A stretch of 64,000 nucleotides of DNA from Clostridiales bacterium (GTDB lineage: Bacteria > Bacillota > Clostridia > Oscillospirales > Oscillospiraceae). Location of the stretch: the NCBI GenBank assembly GCA_019418025.1, contig DYCR01000003.1, positions 1-64,000 on the forward strand, read 5' to 3'. The translations under genes and the position numbers were made by a program. Under the pieces are notes generated by a model. It made no database searches, had not been told where the DNA came from, and saw nothing but the letters and a program-made list of their open reading frames with translations. Positions 33,557 to 41,695 of this stretch are shown piece by piece. Position 1 is the stretch's first letter. Each line of letters starts with the position of its first letter.

Positions 33557-35092
33557 ATGGGATCTGCGGCAATTGAATTGAAGCATATTACAAAGACCTT
33601 CGGCAGCATTGTTGCCAACAAGGACGTGAATCTGACCGTGAACCGAGGGGAGATCCTGTCCATCCTCGGAGAAAACGGCAGCGGAAAAACCACCCTGATG
33701 AACATGATCTCGGGCATCTATTTTCCGGATCACGGCTCCATTTACATTGACGGCAAGGAGGCGGTCATCCGCTCCCCCAAGGACGCCTTTCGCCACGGCA
33801 TCGGCATGATCCATCAGCATCTGAAGCTGGTAGACGTATTTTCCGCCGCCGAAAACATCGTTCTGGGCTATCGGGAGGAGGGCGGCTTCCACATCAAGCG
33901 GTCTGCCGAACGGATCGCAAAAATCAGCAGCCAGTACGGCTTTGACATCGACCCCAACAAAAAGATCTACGAAATGTCCATTTCGGAAAAGCAGACGGTG
34001 GAGATCGTCAAGGTGCTGTACCGAGGGGCGGACATCCTGATCCTGGACGAGCCCACCGCCGTCCTGACCCCGCAGGAGACCCAGAAGCTCTTTGCCATCC
34101 TGCGCCGCATGCGTGACGACGGCAAGGCCATCATAATCATCACCCACAAAATGCACGAAGTACTGGAGCTTTCCGACCGAGTCTCGGTCCTGCGCAAGGG
34201 CGAGTACATCGGCACCGTCAACACCGCCCAGACCAACGAGGCAGAGCTGACGGAGATGATGGTGGGCAAAAAGATCTCCCTGAACATCCACCGCAGTCAG
34301 CCCAAGGACCCCGTTGACCGACTGGAGGTGCGCCACCTCAACTGCGTCAGCCGAGACGGCGTCAAGCTGCTCAACGACGTTTCCTTCACCCTCCGCTCGG
34401 GCGAAATTCTGGGTATTGCCGGAATTGCGGGCAGCGGTCAGCGGGAGCTGCTTGAGTCCATTGCCGGACTGCAGCATCTGCAAAGCGGTGAGGTCCTCTA
34501 CCACGATCCCAAGACCGATCAGACCGAAAATCTGCGGGACAAGACCCCCTTGCAGATCCGTCAGCTGGGTGTGCGGCTGTCCTTTGTGCCGGAGGACCGG
34601 CTCGGCATGGGTCTGGTGGGCAACATGGACATCGTGGACAACATGATGCTGCGCAGCTACCGCAAGGGCAGATCCTTCTTTCTGGAGCGCAAGGCTCCCA
34701 AGGATCTGGCGGAGCGCATCATCGAGGAGCTGGAGGTGGCAACTCCGGACGCCAACACTCCGGTGCGCCGCCTGTCCGGCGGCAACGTGCAGAAGGTTCT
34801 GGTGGGTCGGGAGATCGCCGCAGCCCCCACGGTACTGATGGTGGCATATCCCGTCCGCGGACTGGATATCAATTCCTCTTATATGATCTACAATCTGCTC
34901 AATCAGCAGAAGGAACAGGGCGTCGCCATCATTTTCGTCGGCGAGGATCTGGACGTGCTGCTGGAGCTGTGCGACCGGGTAATGGTCATCGGCTCCGGCA
35001 GGATCACAGGGACAGTGGATGCCCGCAGCGCAGCCAAAGAAGAGATCGGCCGTCTGATGACCGGCGCCGGCAGAGGTGAAGAGAATGAGTAA
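33557..35092 (+). CDS. Nucleoside ABC transporter ATPase (tandem domains)
   Basis: A 511-residue double ATPase like NupO/YufO. Domain 1 has a complete Walker A (GENGSGKTT) and Walker B (ILILDEPTAVL) but a degenerate signature (MSISEKQTVEI). Domain 2 has a normal signature (LSGGNVQKV) but a changed Walker A (GIAGSGQRE) and Walker B (VLMVAYPVRGLD lacks the catalytic Glu). One site is therefore probably hydrolytic and the other mainly structural, as usual for this family. The next gene overlaps its end by eight bases. Confidence 0.92.
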   Translation: MGSAAIELKHITKTFGSIVANKDVNLTVNRGEILSILGENGSGKTTLMNMISGIYFPDHGSIYIDGKEAVIRSPKDAFRHGIGMIHQHLKLVDVFSAAENIVLGYREEGGFHIKRSAERIAKISSQYGFDIDPNKKIYEMSISEKQTVEIVKVLYRGADILILDEPTAVLTPQETQKLFAILRRMRDDGKAIIIITHKMHEVLELSDRVSVLRKGEYIGTVNTAQTNEAELTEMMVGKKISLNIHRSQPKDPVDRLEVRHLNCVSRDGVKLLNDVSFTLRSGEILGIAGIAGSGQRELLESIAGLQHLQSGEVLYHDPKTDQTENLRDKTPLQIRQLGVRLSFVPEDRLGMGLVGNMDIVDNMMLRSYRKGRSFFLERKAPKDLAERIIEELEVATPDANTPVRRLSGGNVQKVLVGREIAAAPTVLMVAYPVRGLDINSSYMIYNLLNQQKEQGVAIIFVGEDLDVLLELCDRVMVIGSGRITGTVDARSAAKEEIGRLMTGAGRGEENE

Positions 35093-36197
35093 AAAATATA
35101 CACAGGTAAAAGAGCCCCTTTTCCACATCGTCAAGCGGGGCTCCATGGTTTGGTGGCACGCATGGATCGTGCGGGCCGTGGCGATTTTGGCGGCGATGGT
35201 GGTATGCGCACTGATCACCGTGGCCCTGACGGGCGAAAACCCTCTGGGGGTCTATGTGACCATGTTCGACGGTGCCTTCGGCACCAAGCGCAGGATCTGG
35301 GGTCTTTTGCAGAATGTCGCCATGCTGCTGTGCGTGTCACTGGCAGTCACCCCCGCATTTAAAATGAAGTACTGGAACATCGGTGCAGAGGGTCAGGTCC
35401 TCGTGGGCGGCCTTGCCACCGCGGCATGCATGATCCTGTTCGGGGACAAGGTCCCGACCGCCGCGCTGTTTGCCATGATGATCGTGGGCAGCATTCTGGC
35501 CGGAGCCATCTGGGCGGTGATCCCCGCCTACTTCCGGGCAAAGTGGAACACAAACGAGACACTGTTCACCCTGATGATGAACTACATCGCCATTCAGCTG
35601 GTGTCCTACTTCACCTATCAGTGGTCCGTGCCGAAGGGCTCCGGTCAGATCGGTGTCATCAACGGCACCACCAAGGCCGGATGGATGCCCGTGCTGTTCG
35701 GACATCCCTATCTGCTGAACATCCTCATCGTGGTGGTGCTGACGGTGCTGATGTACATCTACCTGAACTACACCAAGCACGGCTACGAGATCGAAGTAGT
35801 CGGCGAAAGCGAAAACACCGCCCGATACATCGGCGTGAACATCAAGAAGGTCATCATCCGCACCATGCTCATTTCCGGCGGTCTGTGCGGCATCAGCGGC
35901 CTGCTTCTGGTCAGCGGCACCGACCACACCCTCACCCGTGATCTGGCCGCCGGACGGGGCTTCACCGCCATCATGGTGTCGTGGCTTGCCAAGTTCAATC
36001 CGTTTTACATGGTGCTGACCTCTCTGCTCATCGTCTTTTTGCAAAAGGGCGCCGTTGAGATCTCCACCATATACAGCCTCAACGCCTCGTTCTCTGACAT
36101 TTTGACCGGGATCATCATTTTCTTCATCATCGGCAGCGAATTTTTCGTCAATTACAGCGTCAAGTTCCGTGAGTCGAAAAAGGAGGGCGCAAAGTAA
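35085..36197 (+). CDS. Nucleoside ABC transporter permease 1 (NupP-like)
   Basis: A protein of about 370 residues with eight to ten membrane segments of the BPD_transp_2 family (FKMKYWNIGAEGQVLVGG; NTNETLFTLMMNYIAI). The start is ATG at 35085, which overlaps the ATPase stop by eight bases, with AGAGGTG upstream; the in-frame GTG at 35076 coincides with that ribosome site. It forms the channel with the next gene. Confidence 0.9.
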   Translation: MSKKYTQVKEPLFHIVKRGSMVWWHAWIVRAVAILAAMVVCALITVALTGENPLGVYVTMFDGAFGTKRRIWGLLQNVAMLLCVSLAVTPAFKMKYWNIGAEGQVLVGGLATAACMILFGDKVPTAALFAMMIVGSILAGAIWAVIPAYFRAKWNTNETLFTLMMNYIAIQLVSYFTYQWSVPKGSGQIGVINGTTKAGWMPVLFGHPYLLNILIVVVLTVLMYIYLNYTKHGYEIEVVGESENTARYIGVNIKKVIIRTMLISGGLCGISGLLLVSGTDHTLTRDLAAGRGFTAIMVSWLAKFNPFYMVLTSLLIVFLQKGAVEISTIYSLNASFSDILTGIIIFFIIGSEFFVNYSVKFRESKKEGAK

Positions 36198-37183
36198 TGT
36201 TTATTGCATTTATTCAACGAGCCGTGGTTCAGGGCATCCCCCTTCTGTTCGGCTCCACCGGCGAGATCATCACCGAAAAATCCGGCAACCTGAATCTGGG
36301 CATCCCCGGCATCATGTACGTGGGCGGCATCTGCGGTGTCATCGGCGCGTTCCTTTACGAGCGGTCGCTGCCCAGTCCCGAGGCCATCAATCCCCTTTTG
36401 GCGGTGCTGATCCCCCTGCTGTGCTGCATGCTCGGCTCCCTTCTGGTGGGCCTGATCTATGGCTTTTTGACTATCACCCTGCGGGCCAACCAAAATGTCA
36501 CCGGTCTTGCCCTGACCACCTTCGGCGTGGGCTTCGGCAATTTCTTCGGCGGCTCCCTCATCAAGCTGGTGCACAGTGACATGCCCTCCATCGCCCTGAC
36601 TGCCACCAGCAACTGCTTCCGCACACAGCTGCCCTTTGCAGACCGCATGGGGTGGTTCGGGCAGATCTTCCTGTCTTACAGCTTCCTTGCCTACACGGCG
36701 ATCATCCTTGCTCTGGCTGCATCCTACGTGCTGAACCGGACCCGTGTGGGCCTTCAGCTCCGTGCCGTGGGCGAAAGTCCCACCACGGCAGATGCCGCAG
36801 GCGTCAACGTGGGTGCCTACAAGTACATCGCCACCTGTGTCGGCAGCGTGGTGGCAGGTCTCGGTGGCCTTTACTATGTGATGGACTACGCCAACGGTGT
36901 CTGGTCCAACGACGGCTTCGGCGACCGGGGTTGGCTTGCCATCGCACTGGTCATCTTTGCCGTCTGGAAGCCCAGCATGAGCATTCTGGGCTCCATCCTC
37001 TTCGGCGGACTGTTCATCGTCCACAACTACATCCCCAACCTCAGCGTGGCATCTCAGGAGCTTTTCAAGATGCTTCCCTACGTGGTCACCATTCTGGTGC
37101 TTCTGGTGGTGAGCATGCGCAAAAAGCGCGAGAGCCAACCCCCCGCAAGTCTGGGTCTTTCCTACTTCCGGGAGGAACGGTGA
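36197..37183 (+). CDS. Nucleoside ABC transporter permease 2 (NupQ-like)
   Basis: A 328-residue BPD_transp_2 permease (EKSGNLNLGIPGIMYVGG; GLALTTFGVGFGNFFGG; GDRGWLAIALVIFAVW). Its ATG shares one base with the previous stop (TAATG), so translation is coupled. It ends the riboswitch-controlled operon; paired hairpins follow. Confidence 0.9.
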   Translation: MFIAFIQRAVVQGIPLLFGSTGEIITEKSGNLNLGIPGIMYVGGICGVIGAFLYERSLPSPEAINPLLAVLIPLLCCMLGSLLVGLIYGFLTITLRANQNVTGLALTTFGVGFGNFFGGSLIKLVHSDMPSIALTATSNCFRTQLPFADRMGWFGQIFLSYSFLAYTAIILALAASYVLNRTRVGLQLRAVGESPTTADAAGVNVGAYKYIATCVGSVVAGLGGLYYVMDYANGVWSNDGFGDRGWLAIALVIFAVWKPSMSILGSILFGGLFIVHNYIPNLSVASQELFKMLPYVVTILVLLVVSMRKKRESQPPASLGLSYFREER

Positions 37184-37199
37184 GTCATCCAAAAGGAAA

Positions 37200-37231
37200 C
37201 TGCCCGAAAGCCAAATGGTGCTTTCGGGCAG
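37200..37231 (+). terminator. Solo H1-type hairpin after the nucleoside transporter
   Basis: CTGCCCGAAAGC (37200-37211) pairs with GCTTTCGGGCAG (37220-37231). The sequence matches the H1 module of the dispersed repeat, but H2-H4 are absent. Confidence 0.7.
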
Positions 37232-37239
37232 AACGACAC

Positions 37240-37274
37240 GAGCAGCGTAACATCGGTTACGCTGCTCATTTTTT
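37240..37274 (+). terminator. Terminator of the nucleoside transporter operon
   Basis: GAGCAGCGTAAC/GTTACGCTGCTC around a four-base loop, followed by ATTTTTTA. It touches the stop codon of the convergent degV-like gene. Confidence 0.88.
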
Positions 37275-38136
37275 ATCTTCTGTAAATGACGGCCATCATA
37301 TCGGGGCCGGTGTTGATGGAGATGATATTGCCCACAGGATAGCTCAGCATAGGGGGCTGATCCAGCTCCGCCTCGCAGGCCTCCTTCAGCTTTTCGTAGA
37401 TCTCCGGATTGTTTCCGTAGACCAGACAGTAAGGCGTACCGGGCTTGCGCTCTTTCTTCACAATGTCCAGAAGGCCGCTGACCGCCCGCTTGTCTCCCCG
37501 GAACTTGGTCACCACCTTGGATGCGCCGTCCTCAAAGGTGATGGCAGGCTTCAGCCCCATGGCATCCCCCACAAAGGCCGCCGCCGCACTGACACGGCCG
37601 GATTTGCGGACGAACCGCAGGTTCATCGGCACAAACATGCCCCGTCCATGCTCCACCCCGTGGGTGATGGTCTCGATGACCGCCTGAGGCTCCGCCCCAT
37701 CCTTTGCAAGCTTCGCCCCCTCCAGAACCGCCATGCCGTAGACCATGGAATAGGTCTTGGAGTCGATGATGTGGATGGTCAGCTGTCCTGCCGCTTCGGG
37801 ATGCTCTTCAAAGAACAGGTCTCTGGTGATCACCGCCGCCTGATAGGTGCCGGAGCCCTTGGAGTTCAGCGCCGTATGGATCAGGTGGGTATAGCCCTCT
37901 TTCCATGTCTGCTCATAGAGCCGGGTGTAGCGCTCGGCGCTGACCTGACTGGTGGTGGGCAGCTCCTCACTGGTTTCCAGAAGGTCATAAAATTCATGGG
38001 GAGCCATGTCAATGCCGTCCAGATATTCGCTGTTTCCTGCATAAATGGTCAGGGGCAGGACGGCAATATTCAGCTCCTGCGCCAGTTCATGGGGAATATC
38101 GGAAGTAGAGTCTGTCGAGACTTTGATTTTATACAT
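37273..38136 (-). CDS. DegV family protein
   Basis: A 287-residue protein with the DegV N-terminal signature IKVSTDSTSDIPHEL and the TSQVSAERY, IHTALNSKGSGTYQAA and DSKTYSMVYG segments that line the fatty-acid pocket. Family members bind a fatty acid, and some (FakB) present it to a fatty-acid kinase for phospholipid synthesis. No FakA is encoded here. It is monocistronic with a good promoter. Confidence 0.88.
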   Translation of the reverse strand: MYKIKVSTDSTSDIPHELAQELNIAVLPLTIYAGNSEYLDGIDMAPHEFYDLLETSEELPTTSQVSAERYTRLYEQTWKEGYTHLIHTALNSKGSGTYQAAVITRDLFFEEHPEAAGQLTIHIIDSKTYSMVYGMAVLEGAKLAKDGAEPQAVIETITHGVEHGRGMFVPMNLRFVRKSGRVSAAAAFVGDAMGLKPAITFEDGASKVVTKFRGDKRAVSGLLDIVKKERKPGTPYCLVYGNNPEIYEKLKEACEAELDQPPMLSYPVGNIISINTGPDMMAVIYRR

Positions 38137-38209
38137 AAATGCTTGAATCCTTTCTCAGGGGGGAGTATCCATGAGGCATAATATCCTGATGTGTATAGCA
38201 TACTATGAT

Positions 38210-38238
38210 AATATACCGAATTTCCCCCAAAAAATCAA
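38210..38238 (-). promoter_or_regulatory. Promoter of the degV-like gene
   Basis: TTGATT (38233-38238) lies 17 bases from TATATT (38210-38215) on the minus strand; the leader is about 70 bases. Confidence 0.6.
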
Positions 38239-38273
38239 GCCGTTTCCACCCATCTCCCGTCTCCGGCAGAAAA

Positions 38274-38301
38274 AAGCCGGTCACTGCTCAGGCAGCGACC
38301 G
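38274..38301. repeat. Left flanking hairpin of copy 5
   Basis: These 28 bases (AAGCCGGTCACTGCTCAGGC onward) are identical to 38506-38533 on the other side of the repeat. Confidence 0.9.
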
Positions 38302-38505
38302 ACCGCAGCGTGTCAAGGAGCCTGCCAGAATGTTCCGCTTTTGCGGCAAAAAGATAGAAATCATGTTCCCCGGGGGCGTGTACCTCGGGGAACATACTGC
38401 TCAGCCTGAGAGTGTGGAATTTCCCCGTCAGTGACGGGGAAATTATGCGCGGGTCAGGCTGTAAAAATTGCCCGAAAGCCCTGAAAGGGGGTTTCGGGCA
38501 ATATT
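38302..38505 (-). repeat. Structured dispersed repeat, copy 5
   Basis: The inner H2 stem is AATTTCCCCGTC/GACGGGGAAATT and H3 is ATGTTCCCC/GGGGAACAT around the invariant GAGGTACACGCCCCC loop. H4 is decayed (TTTGCCGC against GCGGAA). It lies downstream of nahK and upstream of the degV-like promoter. Confidence 0.86.
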
Positions 38506-38533
38506 AAGCCGGTCACTGCTCAGGCAGCGACCG
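38506..38533 (-). terminator. nahK terminator, right flank of copy 5
   Basis: The exact 28-bp duplicate of 38274-38301; together with the following GCT it forms an AGCCGGTC-based hairpin just past the nahK stop codon. Confidence 0.8.
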
Positions 38534-38545
38534 GCTGAAAGGGTC

Positions 38546-39670
38546 TTACTTTGCGTACTTTGCAACAACGGCATGCATGGCATCAAACTGCTCTTCCATG
38601 TCCTTGACCAGCTTGAACTGGGTACGGCAGCGGTCCAGATTATGCTCCGGACGATGGATGCGGAAGTAGTGGTCACCGTCAAGATAGTCGGTCAGGAAGC
38701 GGATACCGCACTCCAGTGTCATCAGACGGGCGCCCCAAGGCAGGTACTCCAGTTCCTCCTTGGTCAGGCCGCCGTCGGCTCCCTCCAAAAAGCCCCGGGT
38801 GAACACCTCGTACAGACCAATATCGAAGTTGACCTTGGACAGATCCTTCTCATCCTCAGCGGAGTTGTTCGCACCAAAGCGGATGGAGTCGCCGAAGTCG
38901 TTCATGGACAGACCGGGCATAGTGGTATCCAGATCGATGACACAGATGCCCTCACCGGTGGCACGGTCCACCAGAATGTTGTTCAGCTTGGTGTCATTGT
39001 GGGTCACCCGCAGGGGCAGCTTGCCCTCACGCAGGGCCTGCAGGGCAACCGAGCAGTCGGCCTTGCGGTCACGGACGAACCGGATCTCCTCGGCAACATC
39101 CTTGGCCCGATCCATCTTGTCAGCTGCCAGAGCCGCCTCAAACTTTGCATAGCGGTCCTCGGTGTCATGGAACTTCACGATGGTCTCGTGGAGGGTCTGG
39201 GCAGGGTAGCCGTTCAGCAGCTTCTGGAAGCGGCCGAAGGCCCGTGCCGAAGCCTCGAACAGCTCGGGGGTCGCCTTCTGGAAGCAGTCGGTGCCCTCGA
39301 TGAAGGGGGTCAGTCTCCAGACCTTGCCGTTGGAATCGGTGTAGAAGTCCCTGCCCTCCTTGGTTTTCACCAGAGACAGGGTCTCGCGCATGGGATCACC
39401 GCCGTTGGCTGTGATCTTTTCACGCAGGAAGGAGGTGATGCCCACAAAGTTCTCCATCAACTCCTCCGGATGGGGGAAGGCAGCACTGGACAGGCCCTGC
39501 AAAATGAAGCGGACGGCATCGCCCTCCTGAGGCTGGCAGACCACGCAGAAGGTGTCGTTGATGTGGCCCTGACCGTAGCGGACTGCGCCCAGCAGGGTCC
39601 CAGGGAACTGGTAAGCGGCGAGAACCTCTTGCAGGATCTGGTCATCTGCCGGAATAAAGGGTGTGTTCAT
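38546..39670 (-). CDS. nahK: N-acetylhexosamine 1-kinase
   Basis: A 374-residue aminoglycoside-phosphotransferase-fold kinase. GHINDTFCV is the nucleotide loop, RVTHNDTKLNNILVD carries the catalytic Asp, and VIDLDTTMPG is the metal-binding motif; this set is typical of NahK/LnpB. It phosphorylates GlcNAc/GalNAc released by lacto-N-biose phosphorylase. GGAGG precedes the ATG at seven bases. It has its own promoter, unlike bifidobacteria where it neighbours the phosphorylase gene. Confidence 0.88.
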   Translation of the reverse strand: MNTPFIPADDQILQEVLAAYQFPGTLLGAVRYGQGHINDTFCVVCQPQEGDAVRFILQGLSSAAFPHPEELMENFVGITSFLREKITANGGDPMRETLSLVKTKEGRDFYTDSNGKVWRLTPFIEGTDCFQKATPELFEASARAFGRFQKLLNGYPAQTLHETIVKFHDTEDRYAKFEAALAADKMDRAKDVAEEIRFVRDRKADCSVALQALREGKLPLRVTHNDTKLNNILVDRATGEGICVIDLDTTMPGLSMNDFGDSIRFGANNSAEDEKDLSKVNFDIGLYEVFTRGFLEGADGGLTKEELEYLPWGARLMTLECGIRFLTDYLDGDHYFRIHRPEHNLDRCRTQFKLVKDMEEQFDAMHAVVAKYAK

Positions 39671-39707
39671 GTTGGTTCCTCCAATTTCTTTGTTAGTTCT
39701 TGACTAA

Positions 39708-39736
39708 ATTATAGTATGAATCACCAATATAAGCAA
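39708..39736 (-). promoter_or_regulatory. Promoter of nahK
   Basis: TTGCTT (39731-39736) lies 17 bases from a perfect TATAAT (39708-39713) on the minus strand. Confidence 0.75.
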
Positions 39737-39826
39737 TGTTGTTACAGATTCATGTGGTACATATTTGAACACTTTGCAGTCAAGCCGCCCACCAAAAACC
39801 TCAAGCACCCCCTCTGCCCCCGTCGA

Positions 39827-40804
39827 TCAGAGCAGACTGCTTACGCACACAACAGCGCACAGCACCGCAAACAGGATCATGCCTGCGTTGCCGTACACCG
39901 TTTTGAAGCGATGCTCCTTCGGAAGCTCTTCCTCAGCCGGCAGCCAGACAAGCTGACGCACCTTGATGCACAGCAGGACCAACCCCACCACGCTCAGACC
40001 GAGGATCGCCAGTATATAAAGCAGCATCCCCAAAAGCCCGGGCAGCACCGACAGGACCATCGACTCATCCGCCATTCCGGCCGCCATCTGCATGAGGGTA
40101 TCCATATCCACCAAGGACATCACCAGAGGTGCCAGAACCGCACCCATGAAATTGATGATCATGTGCATGATGACCGGATAGCGCAGCCGATGGGTGCGGG
40201 TGTAAACATATGCAAAGACCAGTCCCAAGGCAAAGGCATAGAAAAACTGGAACAGATTCATGTGGAACAGGGCAAAGCTCACTGCCGAAAACAGGATCGC
40301 CGTCTTTTCACCGTAGCGGCCGAGGCGGTCGATGATCTGCTTTCTGAACACAAATTCCTCCAGCAGGGGCGCAAGGATCACGATCACGAGGATCTTCAGG
40401 GGGCTGTCATTAAAAAGATAGCCCAGTATCGCATTGTTGGCACCGCCGCCGGACAGGAGCATGGAAAGGATCGTCCCGATCAGGTTTCCGGCATACATCA
40501 GCGGGAAGCACATCAGCAGAAACGAAAAGAAGTTTTTGCCTCCGAATTTTTCGCCCGTTTTCTGCTGAGCAGGGGCCTTGCTCATGACCCATACACCAAC
40601 GGGCACGCCCACCGCATAAAGGGGCAGGAAGGTCGCAAGCCACACGATCCAGTCTGCCTGATTGGTATCAAAGCCGTTTTGGACGAGGGCGCCTATCCCC
40701 GCCATGATCAGCAGCTGCAAAACACTGGTGATGCCGGACATGGCAAACAGTCCCCAGCCCACCCGACTGAAGGATCTGGGCGCATTTGTTGTTGAATCTT
40801 TCAT
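39827..40804 (-). CDS. CPBP-family intramembrane metalloprotease
   Basis: A 325-residue protein with about eight membrane segments and the three CPBP/Abi motifs: EEFVFR (Glu149, Glu150, Arg154), FALFHMN (His181) and HMIIN (His214, Asn218). Bacterial members process peptides or confer bacteriocin self-immunity; the substrate is unknown. No bacteriocin gene is nearby. It is monocistronic. Confidence 0.88.
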   Translation of the reverse strand: MKDSTTNAPRSFSRVGWGLFAMSGITSVLQLLIMAGIGALVQNGFDTNQADWIVWLATFLPLYAVGVPVGVWVMSKAPAQQKTGEKFGGKNFFSFLLMCFPLMYAGNLIGTILSMLLSGGGANNAILGYLFNDSPLKILVIVILAPLLEEFVFRKQIIDRLGRYGEKTAILFSAVSFALFHMNLFQFFYAFALGLVFAYVYTRTHRLRYPVIMHMIINFMGAVLAPLVMSLVDMDTLMQMAAGMADESMVLSVLPGLLGMLLYILAILGLSVVGLVLLCIKVRQLVWLPAEEELPKEHRFKTVYGNAGMILFAVLCAVVCVSSLL

Positions 40805-41027
40805 GTTATACCTCCTTTTCCGATCCGCAAAGCCGAACAGCTGTATGGGGCCACGGCCCTTGCCGTTTCCAAAATACTCTCATTTTCCACAATATATCGC
40901 AGGATAAACGCCGTTTTGCTGTTCAGTTTCACGATAAATACATGATACTATGCCCCCCTTATGCTTGTCAATGAATGGTGTCTGGTTTTATGCTTAATAA
41001 TTTTAAAAGATCCCCTTCTTTAAAAAA
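40805..41027. promoter_or_regulatory. Upstream region of the CPBP gene with promoter
   Basis: TTGACA (40966-40971) lies 18 bases from TATCAT (40942-40947) on the minus strand, giving a leader of about 130 bases before the CPBP gene. I see no gene or recognised RNA motif in the leader. Confidence 0.5.
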
Positions 41028-41058
41028 TGCCCAAAAGCCCTTTTAGGGCTTTCGGGCA
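41028..41058 (-). terminator. Solo H1-type terminator downstream of dCMP deaminase
   Basis: On the minus strand TGCCCGAAAGCCC pairs with GGGCTTTTGGGCA and is followed by TTTTTT, a good terminator whose sequence equals H1 of the dispersed repeat. Confidence 0.8.
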
Positions 41059-41063
41059 GACCG

Positions 41064-41097
41064 AAGCGGCAGTCAGACATTTGCCTGACTGCCGCTT
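41064..41097 (-). terminator. Hairpin just after dCMP deaminase
   Basis: A 13-bp perfect stem AAGCGGCAGTCAG/CTGACTGCCGCTT lies 12 bases past the stop codon. No T run follows, so it probably acts together with the H1 hairpin beyond it. Confidence 0.65.
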
Positions 41098-41109
41098 GAG
41101 ACGAATCGG

Positions 41110-41601
41110 TTATTTAAATTCCTCAGGGACAAAGTCCAGAGTGATCTCCTGCACACTGGGCTCCAGTCTGGTGTAGCAGACCCCTGCCGCATCCAGCATG
41201 CGCTTGGATGCCATGGTCGCCATGGAGTCAGCATACTTATCCGATAAGTACACCACTTCCCTCACGCCGCTCTGAATGATGGCCTTGGCGCACTCGTTGC
41301 AGGGAAACAGCGCCACATACAGCTTGCTGCCCCGCAGGTCACGGCCGTTGGCATTTAAGATCGCATTCAGCTCCGCATGGACCACATAGGGGTATTTGGT
41401 CTGCTCCCCCACCCGCTCCCAAGGGAACTCGTCATCAGAGCAGCCCTTCGGCATGCCGTTGTAGCCGGTGGAAATGATGATGTTATCCTGCGACACGATG
41501 CAGGCACCGACCTGTGTGTTGGGGTCCTTGCTCCGGCGGGCCGCCAGCATGGCAACGCCCATGAAGTATTCGTCCCAGCTGATGTAATCTGCACGCTTCA
41601 T
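41110..41601 (-). CDS. dCMP deaminase
   Basis: A 163-residue zinc-dependent deaminase. HAE (His75, Glu77) and PCNEC (Cys101, Cys104) are the zinc and catalytic motifs; SWDEYFMGVA and the TGYNGMPKGC loop match ComEB-type dCMP deaminases. It converts dCMP to dUMP for thymidylate synthesis. GGAGG lies seven bases before the ATG at 41601; an upstream in-frame start at 41640 lacks a site. It follows dnaJ by about 100 bases and may be co-transcribed. Confidence 0.9.
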   Translation of the reverse strand: MKRADYISWDEYFMGVAMLAARRSKDPNTQVGACIVSQDNIIISTGYNGMPKGCSDDEFPWERVGEQTKYPYVVHAELNAILNANGRDLRGSKLYVALFPCNECAKAIIQSGVREVVYLSDKYADSMATMASKRMLDAAGVCYTRLEPSVQEITLDFVPEEFK

Positions 41602-41695
41602 ATGGTTTCCTCCAAAGGTAAAATCAGGTTGCTCCGCCACAACGTCCCCCGGTCAAATCCCTGAGAACCGCCGTGAAGGATCGGAAAAGGTGGGC

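Noticed and set aside
11557..38434. A shared short reading frame (FHTLRL...FPEVHAP...FFAA.AANSV) in the dispersed repeat copies, and a second one on the other strand
   Set aside because: The ATG is absent in copies 2 and 5, no ribosome site precedes the frame, and substitutions preserve base pairing rather than amino acids.
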